Source: Bartonella sp. HY328
GTDB taxonomy: Bacteria > Pseudomonadota > Alphaproteobacteria > Rhizobiales > Rhizobiaceae
Direction of reading: 5' to 3'
Assembly (NCBI RefSeq): GCF_025449335.1
Contig: NZ_CP104883.1
Location: forward strand, 2,038,501-2,102,500
Length of the DNA: 64,000 nt
Below are positions 8,474-16,836 of the stretch, one piece after another. The stretch's first letter is position 1; the number at the start of each line of letters is the position of its first letter. The position numbers and the translations under genes were made by a program. Under the pieces are notes generated by a model. The model was not told the DNA's origin. It made no database searches and was given only the letters and a program-made list of their open reading frames with translations.

Positions 8474-9211
8474 CTAACCTAATTTAAGTAAAAACGGAAA
8501 TGTATCAATAATCCAATTAGACACATTTTGCATTTGGCCAGTAATGAAGGCAAGTCCGGCAAGAATTAACAAGACACCAATTATTTTTTCAACAACACCA
8601 AGATGAATACGCATTGAAGCTAAGGCTGACATAAAACCTGCTGAAAAAACAGCAGCGATCAAAAATGGAACGCCAAGTCCAAGGGAATAAACAGCAAGCA
8701 TTGACGCCCCTGTCCAAACGGTATCGGACCCAGCTGCTATTGAAATGATCGGCATTAGAATTGGACCAATGCACGGCGTCCAACCAAAAGCAAAAGCTAA
8801 GCCCATGATAAATGCACCAACTGGGCCTGATTTGGTTTGCTTTGTTTGGAACCTTGCTTCACGCAACAATAGTGGAATGCGAAAAACGCCTAAAAAATGC
8901 AATCCCATAATAATGATAATAATACCGGCACCGATAGCTATTTCAGATTGCCAACGCCGCAAGAAGTAACCGATAAAAGAGGCACTTGCTCCCAACAGCA
9001 CAAAAATAAGCGTAAAACCCAAAACAAAAGCAATTGCAGGAATAAGAATTTGCTTATCAATAGCAAAGCCTACTTTTTTATCTTTGTTTCGTAACTCTTC
9101 GTAACTCACGCCCGCCATATAGCAAAGGTAAGGGGGAACCAACGGCAAAACACAAGGAGACAAAAAGGATAAGATACCCCCAAAAAACGCCCCCCAAAAT
9201 GATACTTCCAT
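8474..9211 (-). CDS. ccdA: Cytochrome c biogenesis protein CcdA (thiol-disulfide transmembrane reductase)
   Basis: Inner-membrane protein of the DsbD/CcdA family that carries reducing equivalents from thioredoxin to the periplasm for cytochrome c maturation. It has six or seven hydrophobic helices and the two conserved cysteine motifs: SPCVLPLVPPYLCYMAG near the N-terminus and FGWTPCIGPIL mid-protein. The ATG at 9211 is chosen over an in-frame TTG at 9232 because AGG lies upstream and the reading starts directly with the first helix. No other ccm genes are adjacent. Confidence 0.92.
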   Translation of the reverse strand: MEVSFWGAFFGGILSFLSPCVLPLVPPYLCYMAGVSYEELRNKDKKVGFAIDKQILIPAIAFVLGFTLIFVLLGASASFIGYFLRRWQSEIAIGAGIIIIIMGLHFLGVFRIPLLLREARFQTKQTKSGPVGAFIMGLAFAFGWTPCIGPILMPIISIAAGSDTVWTGASMLAVYSLGLGVPFLIAAVFSAGFMSALASMRIHLGVVEKIIGVLLILAGLAFITGQMQNVSNWIIDTFPFLLKLG

Positions 9212-9359
9212 CGCTAACCTATCGATCTTCAAAAATTAATTTTACAAAATAAGGACGAGTTTAAAAGTATATACAATTACCCAAGTCATGAACCGTCAAC
9301 AAGCTTATTTTCTTGTCTAAATCATGTCCACCATGAATAACTTTATTAACAAAGCCATA

Positions 9360-10304
9360 TCAATCATTCTTGTCAAGAGTTACAGCAATAATTGGCCCCA
9401 ATCCGTGCCACCAGTCTTTACGCGAAAGTTCTGGTGAATAAAGACTCGAAATTGAGCCATCAAAAAATAATGCATTTGGTGTTTTTAGCTTATCTCGGAA
9501 AAAACGCGCCATCTCATCAAAATTGACCTTTTGTTCAGAAATAATAAAAATTACTTCACCATCATTCGTAACACCAACGCCATTGCGATATTCAAGGTAG
9601 GGAGATTGCGGAATAAACCGGTGATGAATCTCATTATTAATAACCAGCATCGGTCCAGATTGAGTGGCAAGTTGTGGTTTTAAACCACGAGCAATAAAGC
9701 TATCTGTATCCAATATACCAGCTTTACCATTATTAATGAAAAAGACCCCATTGGGTTTCATATGGAAGTTACCCGGACCATCCTTGGTGGAAATAGAATG
9801 AAGTTCTTTGCCATTTTCAACATAAAGCCCCACAGCAGTGTAATCAGCATGATACATGCCAGCATTCATCGCAAAAGCAATTGTTTTATTTTCAGCATTT
9901 AGGGCATTTTCTAACCGGTAAAACCGCTTATAGGGCTTACCATCAGCGCCATTTAAAAAGAGTTCAATTCTATCAAGACTGGGATTGGCACGGCAAACCA
10001 CATAGGTTTTATATTCAAAGCTATCCGTGGAGCAAAATTGCTTTTTCAAACGTTCATCCACTGGGATAACTGGTGGCGGCAACACAATCTTTGATGTTTC
10101 TTCATCTTGCGGAGTGTTTCGCTGTTCCACCATATCTGGCTGTGGCAACAAACCAACTATTGGATCATTATCCTTGGTCGTAATATTCTGTTCAACACTA
10201 TTTTGCCGAATATCATTGTTGCGATTTTCATTAAAAAACCACATAAAGCTCAAAATCAGTGCCATAACAACAATGACAAAAAAGCCGTAATAAAATAGCC
10301 GCAT
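9360..10304 (-). CDS. Membrane-anchored phosphodiester-glycosidase-like protein (DUF2233/NAGPA domain)
   Basis: A 314-residue protein with one N-terminal membrane helix (residues 5-23), a low-complexity linker to about residue 85, and a C-terminal DUF2233 domain related to the mammalian 'uncovering enzyme' (phosphodiester alpha-GlcNAcase). Conserved family segments are AFAMNAGMY, KPNGVFFI, ATQSGPMLV, RNGVGV and NALFFDGSISSLY. The natural substrate of bacterial members is generally unknown; a cell-envelope phosphodiester sugar is a plausible guess only. It stands alone, with AT-rich spacers on both sides. Confidence 0.75.
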   Translation of the reverse strand: MRLFYYGFFVIVVMALILSFMWFFNENRNNDIRQNSVEQNITTKDNDPIVGLLPQPDMVEQRNTPQDEETSKIVLPPPVIPVDERLKKQFCSTDSFEYKTYVVCRANPSLDRIELFLNGADGKPYKRFYRLENALNAENKTIAFAMNAGMYHADYTAVGLYVENGKELHSISTKDGPGNFHMKPNGVFFINNGKAGILDTDSFIARGLKPQLATQSGPMLVINNEIHHRFIPQSPYLEYRNGVGVTNDGEVIFIISEQKVNFDEMARFFRDKLKTPNALFFDGSISSLYSPELSRKDWWHGLGPIIAVTLDKND

Positions 10305-10444
10305 TGCAAAAACACCTTTGATATTAAATTAAAAAATCAAAACAGAATACATGAAAAAATAATTTTATTTCAACAAGTTAAACTAAATTGTTAAAGAAAA
10401 TTAAAATAAGTTTGAAGGATAATTTATCTTTCACAAAAAAATAT

Positions 10445-10479
10445 GGCGCATTTATAACGCATAAGCGAATAAATGCGCC
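10445..10479 (-). terminator. Intrinsic terminator after prfB
   Basis: An 11-bp perfect stem (GGCGCATTTAT / ATAAATGCGCC) with a 13-base loop. In the minus direction it reads into ATATTTTTTTG. It lies about 50 bases past the prfB stop at 10527. Confidence 0.8.
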
Positions 10480-10526
10480 TATAATTTAACCCAGTATTTT
10501 TAATAGGTTAACAAAAAGACTTAAAC

Positions 10527-11655
10527 TTAATCAATATCTGCGACATCTTCACCGCCGCCATGCACACGTTGCGCAAGTGCAGCCTCCATGAAAGCATCGA
10601 GATTGCCATTTAAAACATCTTGCGGATCGGTACTTTCAACACCCGTACGCAGATCTTTGACCAATTGATATGGCTGTAAAACATAAGAACGGATCTGATG
10701 CCCCCAACCAATATCAGTTTTGCTGGCCTCAGTTGCATTGGCAACTTCTTCGCGCTTTTTCAGCTCTTCTTCATAAAGTCGAGCGCGTAACATTGACCAT
10801 GCCGCAGCACGGTTTTTATGTTGCGAACGCTCGGCCTGACACTGCACAACGATACCCGTTGCAATATGAGTAATACGCACAGCAGAATCTGTGGTATTAA
10901 TATGCTGACCACCAGCACCTGATGCGCGGTAGGTATCAATGCGAACATCAGATTCGGAAACTTCCACCTCGATATTATCATCAACAACGGGAAAAACCCA
11001 AATACTTGCAAAAGACGTGTGCCGGCGTGCATTAGAATCGTAAGGTGAAATACGCACCAAACGATGCACGCCTGATTCTGTTTTAAGCATGCCATAAGCA
11101 TTATGGCCCTTAACAAGGATAGTTGCTGACTTAATACCAGCTTCATCGCCATCATGAACTTCCATGATATCGACCTTCATGCCGTGCTGGTCTGCCCAAC
11201 GCGTATACATACGCAGCAGCATATTGGCCCAGTCCTGACTTTCAGTACCACCTGCCCCAGCATGAACCTCCAAATAGGTATCATTAGCATCAGCTTCGCC
11301 AGAAAGCAGCATATCAATTTGTCGCTTATCAATTTCCTGCTTCAAACCCTTAATAGCTTCTTCTGCATCTTTGATAATGCTAGCATCACCCTCTTCCTCT
11401 CCCATGGCGATAAGCTCAACACTATCATCAAGGGTTTGGCTTAATAGCCTTATACCAGCTATTGATTCCTCCAGCCGTTGGCGCTCACGCATCAAATCTT
11501 GCGCCTTTTGTGGGTCATTCCAAAGCGAAGGATCTTCTGCTTGCTGATTTAAATATTCAAGGCGTTTTAATGACTGATCCCAGTCAAAGATGCCTCCTCA
11601 GCAGGCTTATGGCCTGCCTAATTTCATCTACCAATGTTTCAATTTCTGCACGCAT
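10527..11655 (-). CDS. prfB: Peptide chain release factor 2 (programmed +1 frameshift)
   Basis: Class I release factor recognising UGA and UAA. The gene begins with ATG at 11655 and reads 23 codons (MRAEIETLVDEIRQAISLLR...) to an in-frame TGA at 11584-11586. The context is the classic CTT TGA C slippery site preceded by AGGAGG (minus strand, plus-strand CCTCCT 11593-11598). A +1 shift continues as DWDQSLKRLEYLNQQ. The joined product is 375 residues, normal for RF2, with GGQ in SGAGGQHINTTDS. The anticodon-mimic tripeptide reads SPY in RISPYDSNARRHTSF, where E. coli RF2 has SPF. It is downstream of mrcA on the same strand but behind a terminator. Confidence 0.96.
11583..11598 (-). promoter_or_regulatory. 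RF2 autoregulatory frameshift site with internal Shine-Dalgarno
   Basis: In minus-strand sense the order is AGGAGG, CA, CTT TGA C. The Shine-Dalgarno-like hexamer a few bases before CTT and the poorly terminating TGA C context are the known elements of RF2 autoregulation: low RF2 promotes the +1 slip. It is read directly from the sequence and matches the established mechanism. Confidence 0.95.
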
Positions 11656-11795
11656 AATTACGCCACAACCTCTTAACTGATATACTTACATTCATTTTAC
11701 AGTTATCAACTCAAGATTTTAAGCTGCAAAAATAAATGCGTTTCTTTGTCTTTTGCCTGTTTGCTAACTTAAAGTCAAACCGACTTCAATATCAA

Positions 11796-11828
11796 AAGCG
11801 CATATTTGCTATTTGCAAATATGCGCTT
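11796..11828 (-). terminator. Intrinsic terminator after mrcA
   Basis: A 14-bp perfect stem (AAGCGCATATTTGC / GCAAATATGCGCTT) with a 5-base loop, 28 bases past the mrcA stop. It reads into TTTTGAT on the minus strand. The short T run makes it a moderate terminator, so read-through to prfB is possible. Confidence 0.7.
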
Positions 11829-11855
11829 CAATTTCAACATGGTGAAATTTTAAAC

Positions 11856-14333
11856 CTAGTAAAGTCCACTCGAACCACGGCCAATCGCATCATTGACGGT
11901 GGGTGACATAAGCGGTACGCGTACACCTTCCTTAAAGGATTCAGCCCCACCGATAACTTGATAAACATCTGCTGGGCCGGTACCAGGTTTAAATGCTTCA
12001 ACCATTACATTTGGGTCGCCAGCATGGGCTTGCATACCGGTTTTACGGTCAATTGCAATAAGGCTCATACCTTGCGGTACTTTGAAATCAATTTTCGGCT
12101 TACCCTTCATAGCTGGCTCCATAAAGTTACCGAAAATTGGCGCTGCCAAAGCACTACCAGTTCCGCCAAAGCCCAATGAGCGTGGGTTATCATAGCCAAT
12201 AAACACACCAACAACAATATCAGGTGTAAAACCAACAAACCAAGCATCTTTGGAATCATTGGTGGTACCAGTTTTACCAGCAATTGGTCGGTTTAAATAG
12301 TTTAAACGGGCCGCAGTACCGCGTTGTACCACGCCCTGCATCATCGACGTAATCTGATAAGCGGTCATTGGATCAAGGACCTGATCACGTTCGTCAACCA
12401 ATTCTGGCTCAGGTTGATTATCCCAAACGCTCACATTACAATCTTTACAAATACGTTTATCATGGCGATAGATAGTTTTGCCATAGCGGTCCTGAATACG
12501 GTCAATCATTGATGGTTCAATCGCGCGTCCACCATTTGCAAGAACAGAATAAGCCGTTACCATGCGAAGTACAGTGGTTTCACCTGCACCAAGCGACATT
12601 GACAGCACGGGCTGCATCTTATCATAGATACCGAACCGCTCTGCATATTCAGCCACCACTGGCATGCCTAGATCGTTGGCAAGGCGCACAGTCATAAGGT
12701 TACGCGAGCGTTCAATACCGTAGCGCAGTGTCGATGGTCCAGCAAATGTACCGCCATAGTTTTTAGGACGCCAAATATTGCCTGAGCCTTGGTCAATTGC
12801 AACGGGGCCATCAAGCACAACAGATGCTGGCGTATAACCATTATCGAGCGCAGCGGCATAAACAAAAGGTTTGAAAGAAGAACCGGGCTGGCGGTAAGCC
12901 TGCGTTGCACGGTTAAATTCTGATTGTGAATAAGAAAAACCACCAACCATTGCTAAAACACGGCCAGTTACCGGCTCCATAGCAACCAACGCGCCCTGCA
13001 CACGTGGCGGTTGTCGTAATTGATAGGCATTGTCGGTGCCCTTTTTCTTTTCAACAAATACAACATCACCCGGCTCTAACACGCCGGCAGGACTTTTTGC
13101 TGTACTACGACGACCATTGCCATCAATAAGGCGATAAGCCCATTTCATATCAGCCGCACTAATCGTTGCTTTTACACGCTGTGGCGATAAAGCATTGGAA
13201 AGTTCGCGCTCAGGCTGCAAACCAATTTGCACGCTGTTATTATCTGCAGAAAGGACAACCGCTAATTGCCATTCTGGCACATCGCTAAAAGCTGGAATTT
13301 CACCAAGAGCAATACCCCAATCACCTGCCAATGAAATTTTCTTATAAGCACCACGCCAACCAAAATTTTGATCAAACTTAACAAGACCACTTTGAAGTGC
13401 GTTACGAGCATATATCTGCAATTGTGGATTTAAGGTGGCACGGACGGAAAGGCCGCCCTCATAAAGGGTATTTGAACCATAGCGCGCCATAAGTTGCCGG
13501 CGCACTTCCTCGCTAAAATAATCTGCACCGAAAATATAGCTATCTTTGCTGCGCAAAGTGACACCAAGCGGTTTTTGCTTTGCAGCTTCTCCATCGGCTG
13601 CATCAACATAACCATTTTCCACCATGCGATCAATAACCCAATTGCGGCGCTCTAGTGCACGCTCTGTATGGGTAAAAGGATCATAGTTTGAAGGCCCCTT
13701 AGGAAGAGAAGCAAGATAAGCAATCTGCTCCAAACTAAGTTCATTAATCGATTTATCAAAATAGGTAAGAGCTGCGGCGGCAATACCATAAGCCCCCTTA
13801 CCTAGATAAATCTCATTTAAATAAAGCTCTAAGATATGGTCTTTAGAATAGGCTTTTTCGATACGCATCGCAAGAATGGCTTCTCGCACTTTTCGTTGCA
13901 TTGTTGCATCGGAGTTCAACAAAAAGTTTTTGGCAACTTGCTGCGTGATTGTAGACGCACCTTCAGGACGACGGCCCGACCCCATATTTTTCATATTATT
14001 GACAACGGCGCGCGCCAAACCTTCAGGATCAAGCCCAAAATGGTTATAAAAATTCTTATCTTCAGCTGAAATAAAAGCAGCCTTTACACGGTCTGGAACA
14101 GCCTGAATGGGTAAGTAAAGCCGTCTTTGATTGGAAAATTCCGCCATGAGACCGCCATCTGCTGCATGAACGCGCGTCATGACTGGTGGTTCATATTTTT
14201 CCAAAACTTCATAATTGGGAAGTTCATCTGATACTTCATTGACATAAGCGGTTGCGCAGCCCAGCCCAAGAATTGCAAGGGTTAATGCTGAAGTAACTGT
14301 ATATCCCAGAATTTTTCGAAACTTACGTGACAC
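11856..14333 (-). CDS. mrcA: Penicillin-binding protein 1A (bifunctional glycosyltransferase/transpeptidase)
   Basis: Class A PBP polymerising and cross-linking peptidoglycan at the outer face of the inner membrane. The 825-residue protein has an N-terminal membrane anchor (residues 8-30), then the GT51 domain (SAEDKNFYNHFGLD with the catalytic Glu; EGASTITQQVAKN; ELYLNEIYLGKGAYG), an OB-like insert, and the transpeptidase domain with SxxK (GSSFKPF), SRN (ERSRNLM) and KTGTTN. All catalytic motifs are intact. The order amiC-mrcA-prfB is the usual Rhizobiales arrangement next to rne. Confidence 0.97.
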   Translation of the reverse strand: MSRKFRKILGYTVTSALTLAILGLGCATAYVNEVSDELPNYEVLEKYEPPVMTRVHAADGGLMAEFSNQRRLYLPIQAVPDRVKAAFISAEDKNFYNHFGLDPEGLARAVVNNMKNMGSGRRPEGASTITQQVAKNFLLNSDATMQRKVREAILAMRIEKAYSKDHILELYLNEIYLGKGAYGIAAAALTYFDKSINELSLEQIAYLASLPKGPSNYDPFTHTERALERRNWVIDRMVENGYVDAADGEAAKQKPLGVTLRSKDSYIFGADYFSEEVRRQLMARYGSNTLYEGGLSVRATLNPQLQIYARNALQSGLVKFDQNFGWRGAYKKISLAGDWGIALGEIPAFSDVPEWQLAVVLSADNNSVQIGLQPERELSNALSPQRVKATISAADMKWAYRLIDGNGRRSTAKSPAGVLEPGDVVFVEKKKGTDNAYQLRQPPRVQGALVAMEPVTGRVLAMVGGFSYSQSEFNRATQAYRQPGSSFKPFVYAAALDNGYTPASVVLDGPVAIDQGSGNIWRPKNYGGTFAGPSTLRYGIERSRNLMTVRLANDLGMPVVAEYAERFGIYDKMQPVLSMSLGAGETTVLRMVTAYSVLANGGRAIEPSMIDRIQDRYGKTIYRHDKRICKDCNVSVWDNQPEPELVDERDQVLDPMTAYQITSMMQGVVQRGTAARLNYLNRPIAGKTGTTNDSKDAWFVGFTPDIVVGVFIGYDNPRSLGFGGTGSALAAPIFGNFMEPAMKGKPKIDFKVPQGMSLIAIDRKTGMQAHAGDPNVMVEAFKPGTGPADVYQVIGGAESFKEGVRVPLMSPTVNDAIGRGSSGLY

Positions 14334-14673
14334 TGTTTTCAGACCATTATAAATTGAGAAAAGCTATTGTTAAAAAGCCATTTGCATTGAAATACGTCAA
14401 AGACAAGGAAAATGACAAGGAAAATAAAAATATTTTTAAAATCTTATATCATTTTTTCTAAAAATGCCAATTTTACCGTGGATGCTGTTGATACATAGTG
14501 ACGTTTTTCGCTTTTATTAATAGGCTAGCGCGGAAAAGAATCTTGGATGTATATTTTGGCATTATTCATTTTTTACAATCTATTAAATTTTAGTAACATT
14601 AAAAACCTGCGATAGGCACATAAATTGTAAGCTTTGTTGCGACACTTTTTATTGTGCTATGCCGGCAACCAAG
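14334..14673. other. Intergenic region between amiC and mrcA
   Basis: 340 AT-rich bases between two minus-strand genes. I see no terminator with a T run, no RNA gene and no credible small ORF. It presumably carries the mrcA promoter. Confidence 0.35.
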
Positions 14674-15936
14674 TTACGGCACAGCCTTTTCCATTCGCAT
14701 TTGCGCATATTTTTCAATCGCATTGCTAATCATATGCACCATATTGTGCCGCCATGCGAGATCTGTAATAAGCTTTTCGTCATCAGGATTAGATAGATAT
14801 CCAAGTTCGATCAAAACTGATGGAATATCGGGGGCTTTTAGGACCATAAAACCTGCATAACGATGGGGGTTATTAATAACGCGTATTTTGCCTTCATTAA
14901 GCGATGAAATAACCCCTTCGGCAAATTGTGAAGAAAAGCCATCGGTTTCACGACGTGTCAAATCAATCAATATATCGGCAACCTCTGGTGGCTCATCAGG
15001 TGGTAAATCACCTAAAAGATCTGATTTATTTTCATTATCAGCAACGGCCTTTGCCAAGGAATCAGACGCTTTATCCGATAAGGTATAAACCGTTGCACCT
15101 CGAATTTCGGGCAAATGAATTGAGTCTGCATGAATGGAAATAAACAAGTTAGCACTATGGCTGCGCGCTAATTGAACACGCTCACCTAAGCGCAAAAACG
15201 TATCATCATCACGCGTGAGAACAACCTTAAAATTCTTTTCATCAAGCGCAGCTTTTAAAGCCTTGGCAAAGGCTAAGGTGACATTCTTTTCCTCAACACC
15301 GCTAACACCTATAGCACCTGTATCAAAACCGCCATGTCCGGCATCAATAACAATAGTAAACTCATTATTTTTAACATTGCCTGCATGGGCATTTTTTTTA
15401 TCATCAACAATATTGTCAGGATCTGTTCGCCGCAATTGTTCAAATTTGCGGGTTTGCTCTACCGCCTTATCAAACTCCTTTTCCGGCACCGTCTTTATAT
15501 CAATAACCAGCTGCCAAATATTATCATTAAGCGGTTCAACATCAACACGCTCAATCGCAAAGGCGTGTTTCATGGTAAAAATCATCCGAGCCTGCGCCGC
15601 ATTAATCGCTCCATAACGCAATTCTTTTGCCATGCCGCTCATCGTCACCGCTTTCGTTGGCATTAAAAATTCTGCTTTTGGCAAATCAATGACCAAACGT
15701 GGCTGATTGTCTAACAGCATAAGACTATAATTTGGTTTTTCATTGAAAACCGAGATAATTCTTAACCGGCTATTATCACCACTAAGACGCGTATTTAAAA
15801 CTTTAAATTCTGCTGAATTATCCCTCGCCACATCTATAGGCGCGCCAAAGCTTTGAACAATCAAGGCACAAAAAAATGCTATTGGAATAAAAATCACAAA
15901 TAAGCAGCGCGCAAACATTTTTTTTGATAAAATCAT
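14674..15936 (-). CDS. amiC: N-acetylmuramoyl-L-alanine amidase (AmiC type)
   Basis: Periplasmic zinc amidase that cleaves the septal peptidoglycan amide bond during cell separation. After a hydrophobic signal/anchor segment there is an AMIN-type domain (from about residue 45; LRIISVFNEKPNYSLMLLDN) and a C-terminal Amidase_3 domain. The zinc site is visible in DAGHGGFDTGAIG, GVEEKNVTLA and ISIHADSIH, and the catalytic Glu in SVLIELGYLSNP. The start is uncertain: an upstream in-frame GTG at 15987 and a second ATG at 15918 are possible, and none has a convincing Shine-Dalgarno. I use the ATG at 15936. Confidence 0.9.
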   Translation of the reverse strand: MILSKKMFARCLFVIFIPIAFFCALIVQSFGAPIDVARDNSAEFKVLNTRLSGDNSRLRIISVFNEKPNYSLMLLDNQPRLVIDLPKAEFLMPTKAVTMSGMAKELRYGAINAAQARMIFTMKHAFAIERVDVEPLNDNIWQLVIDIKTVPEKEFDKAVEQTRKFEQLRRTDPDNIVDDKKNAHAGNVKNNEFTIVIDAGHGGFDTGAIGVSGVEEKNVTLAFAKALKAALDEKNFKVVLTRDDDTFLRLGERVQLARSHSANLFISIHADSIHLPEIRGATVYTLSDKASDSLAKAVADNENKSDLLGDLPPDEPPEVADILIDLTRRETDGFSSQFAEGVISSLNEGKIRVINNPHRYAGFMVLKAPDIPSVLIELGYLSNPDDEKLITDLAWRHNMVHMISNAIEKYAQMRMEKAVP

Positions 15937-15987
15937 CAATATAGAACCAATAGATATGAGTAAGATAAAACTAGACCTGGCCAACAC

Positions 15988-16550
15988 AAACCTAAGTCAG
16001 CAAGTCGCCAATTCACGATGTTTTAGATTTAAATATCGCAAGATTATGACCTTCATGCTGTGTTTTCTTATTTTTTCTGCGCCAAAATTGCAAGACCTTA
16101 CAGCAAACAGCCTAGCCACTTTCCCTTGCGATATAAGATTTAATCCTATTCATTCTCTTTCTATTATTATTTTCTAATATTCTAAAAATCATAATTCTTG
16201 GTCTAATTGATGGATTTTGCTTGCAAGATTGCTTTCTACACAATAGAACAAAAAATGCTGAATTTTGTAATATGCGGTATTAATTGGCGTTCATGTGAAG
16301 GATACATGGCCAAACTACCAGAATGAGCAGAATATTGGTACGAGGAAAGGTATAGGAACCAAACGAGTTTTGGCAATTTTGGCTAAAAGATTTGGCTCTA
16401 ACCTAGATGGAATAATCTTTGGGTAGCATTAGTGTGACAGACTAGATTGATCCCATTAATTGATTTTATACATTTTTACCGCTTAAGCTGAAGAGCTTTT
16501 GTAAAAATGGATTTTAATAAAGTTTCGCTGATCCGATATTCGGATTATAG
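15988..16550. other. Divergent intergenic region between amiC and rne
   Basis: A long gap for this compact region. It holds the amiC promoter side, a short decayed-looking reading frame at 16295-16426 and, at its right end, the palindrome ATCCGA-TAT-TCGGAT (16531-16545) next to the putative rne promoter. No other gene can be supported. Confidence 0.4.
16295..16426 (+). pseudogene. Short orphan reading frame, possible remnant gene
   Basis: From a GTG at 16295 to TAG at 16426 this frame gives 43 residues including DTWPNYQNEQNIGTRKGIGT and the C-terminal VLAILAKRFGSNLDGIIFG. The composition looks protein-like (a basic helix followed by a short hydrophobic end), but there is no ribosome binding site and a stop lies just upstream. 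I cannot name the family. The fragment may be the C-terminus of a lost gene; coding by chance is equally possible. Confidence 0.3.
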
Positions 16551-16556
16551 TATAAT
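16528..16556 (+). promoter_or_regulatory. Candidate rne promoter with overlapping palindrome
   Basis: A perfect TATAAT lies at 16551-16556. The -35 region (CTGATC, 16528-16533) is weak. The inverted repeat ATCCGA-TAT-TCGGAT (16531-16545) sits between them and could be an operator. Transcription from here would give a leader of about 200 bases before the rne start at 16766. Confidence 0.4.
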
Positions 16557-16575
16557 CGTTTTGCCAGGAGCCGTT

Positions 16576-16836
16576 ATGCTTCATTCAGAACGGATGAAAA
16601 AAGAGAAAATGACCGATAGTCTTGCCTTCTGGCAATGCTATGACGCACGTCATTGCTCCGGTCCGGCAAAACCTGTATTTGCAAGCCAATGTAAAATAAC
16701 AGCAACGCGCAGCATTTATCTGCTGATCGCGAAGCTTATAGCTTTGGTTTGTTGGAAATTGCAATATGACAAACAACAAAATGCTCATAGATGCCTCCCA
16801 CCCGGAGGAAACACGGGTTGTCGTTACACGCGGTAA
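16576..16836 (+). other. Upstream ORF in the rne leader, overlapping the rne start out of frame
   Basis: ATG at 16576 follows AGGAG with ideal spacing and opens an 86-codon frame that ends 71 bases inside rne in another frame. The peptide is not similar to any family I recognise and is rich in Cys and basic residues. The signal is the good ribosome binding site directly downstream of the putative promoter, compared with the weaker one at rne itself. It could regulate rne translation or be fortuitous. Confidence 0.35.
16706..16731 (+). promoter_or_regulatory. Hairpin in the rne 5' leader
   Basis: CGCGCAGC (16706-16713) pairs with GCTG-AT-CGCG (16722-16731), leaving a two-base bulge and an 8-base loop. 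It lies 35 bases before the rne start. RNase E is autoregulated through leader hairpins in gammaproteobacteria; a similar role here is inference. Confidence 0.4.

Noticed and set aside
15956..16177. 73-residue plus-strand ORF at the amiC start
   Set aside because: Overlaps the amiC N-terminus antisense, no ribosome binding site, no protein-family character.
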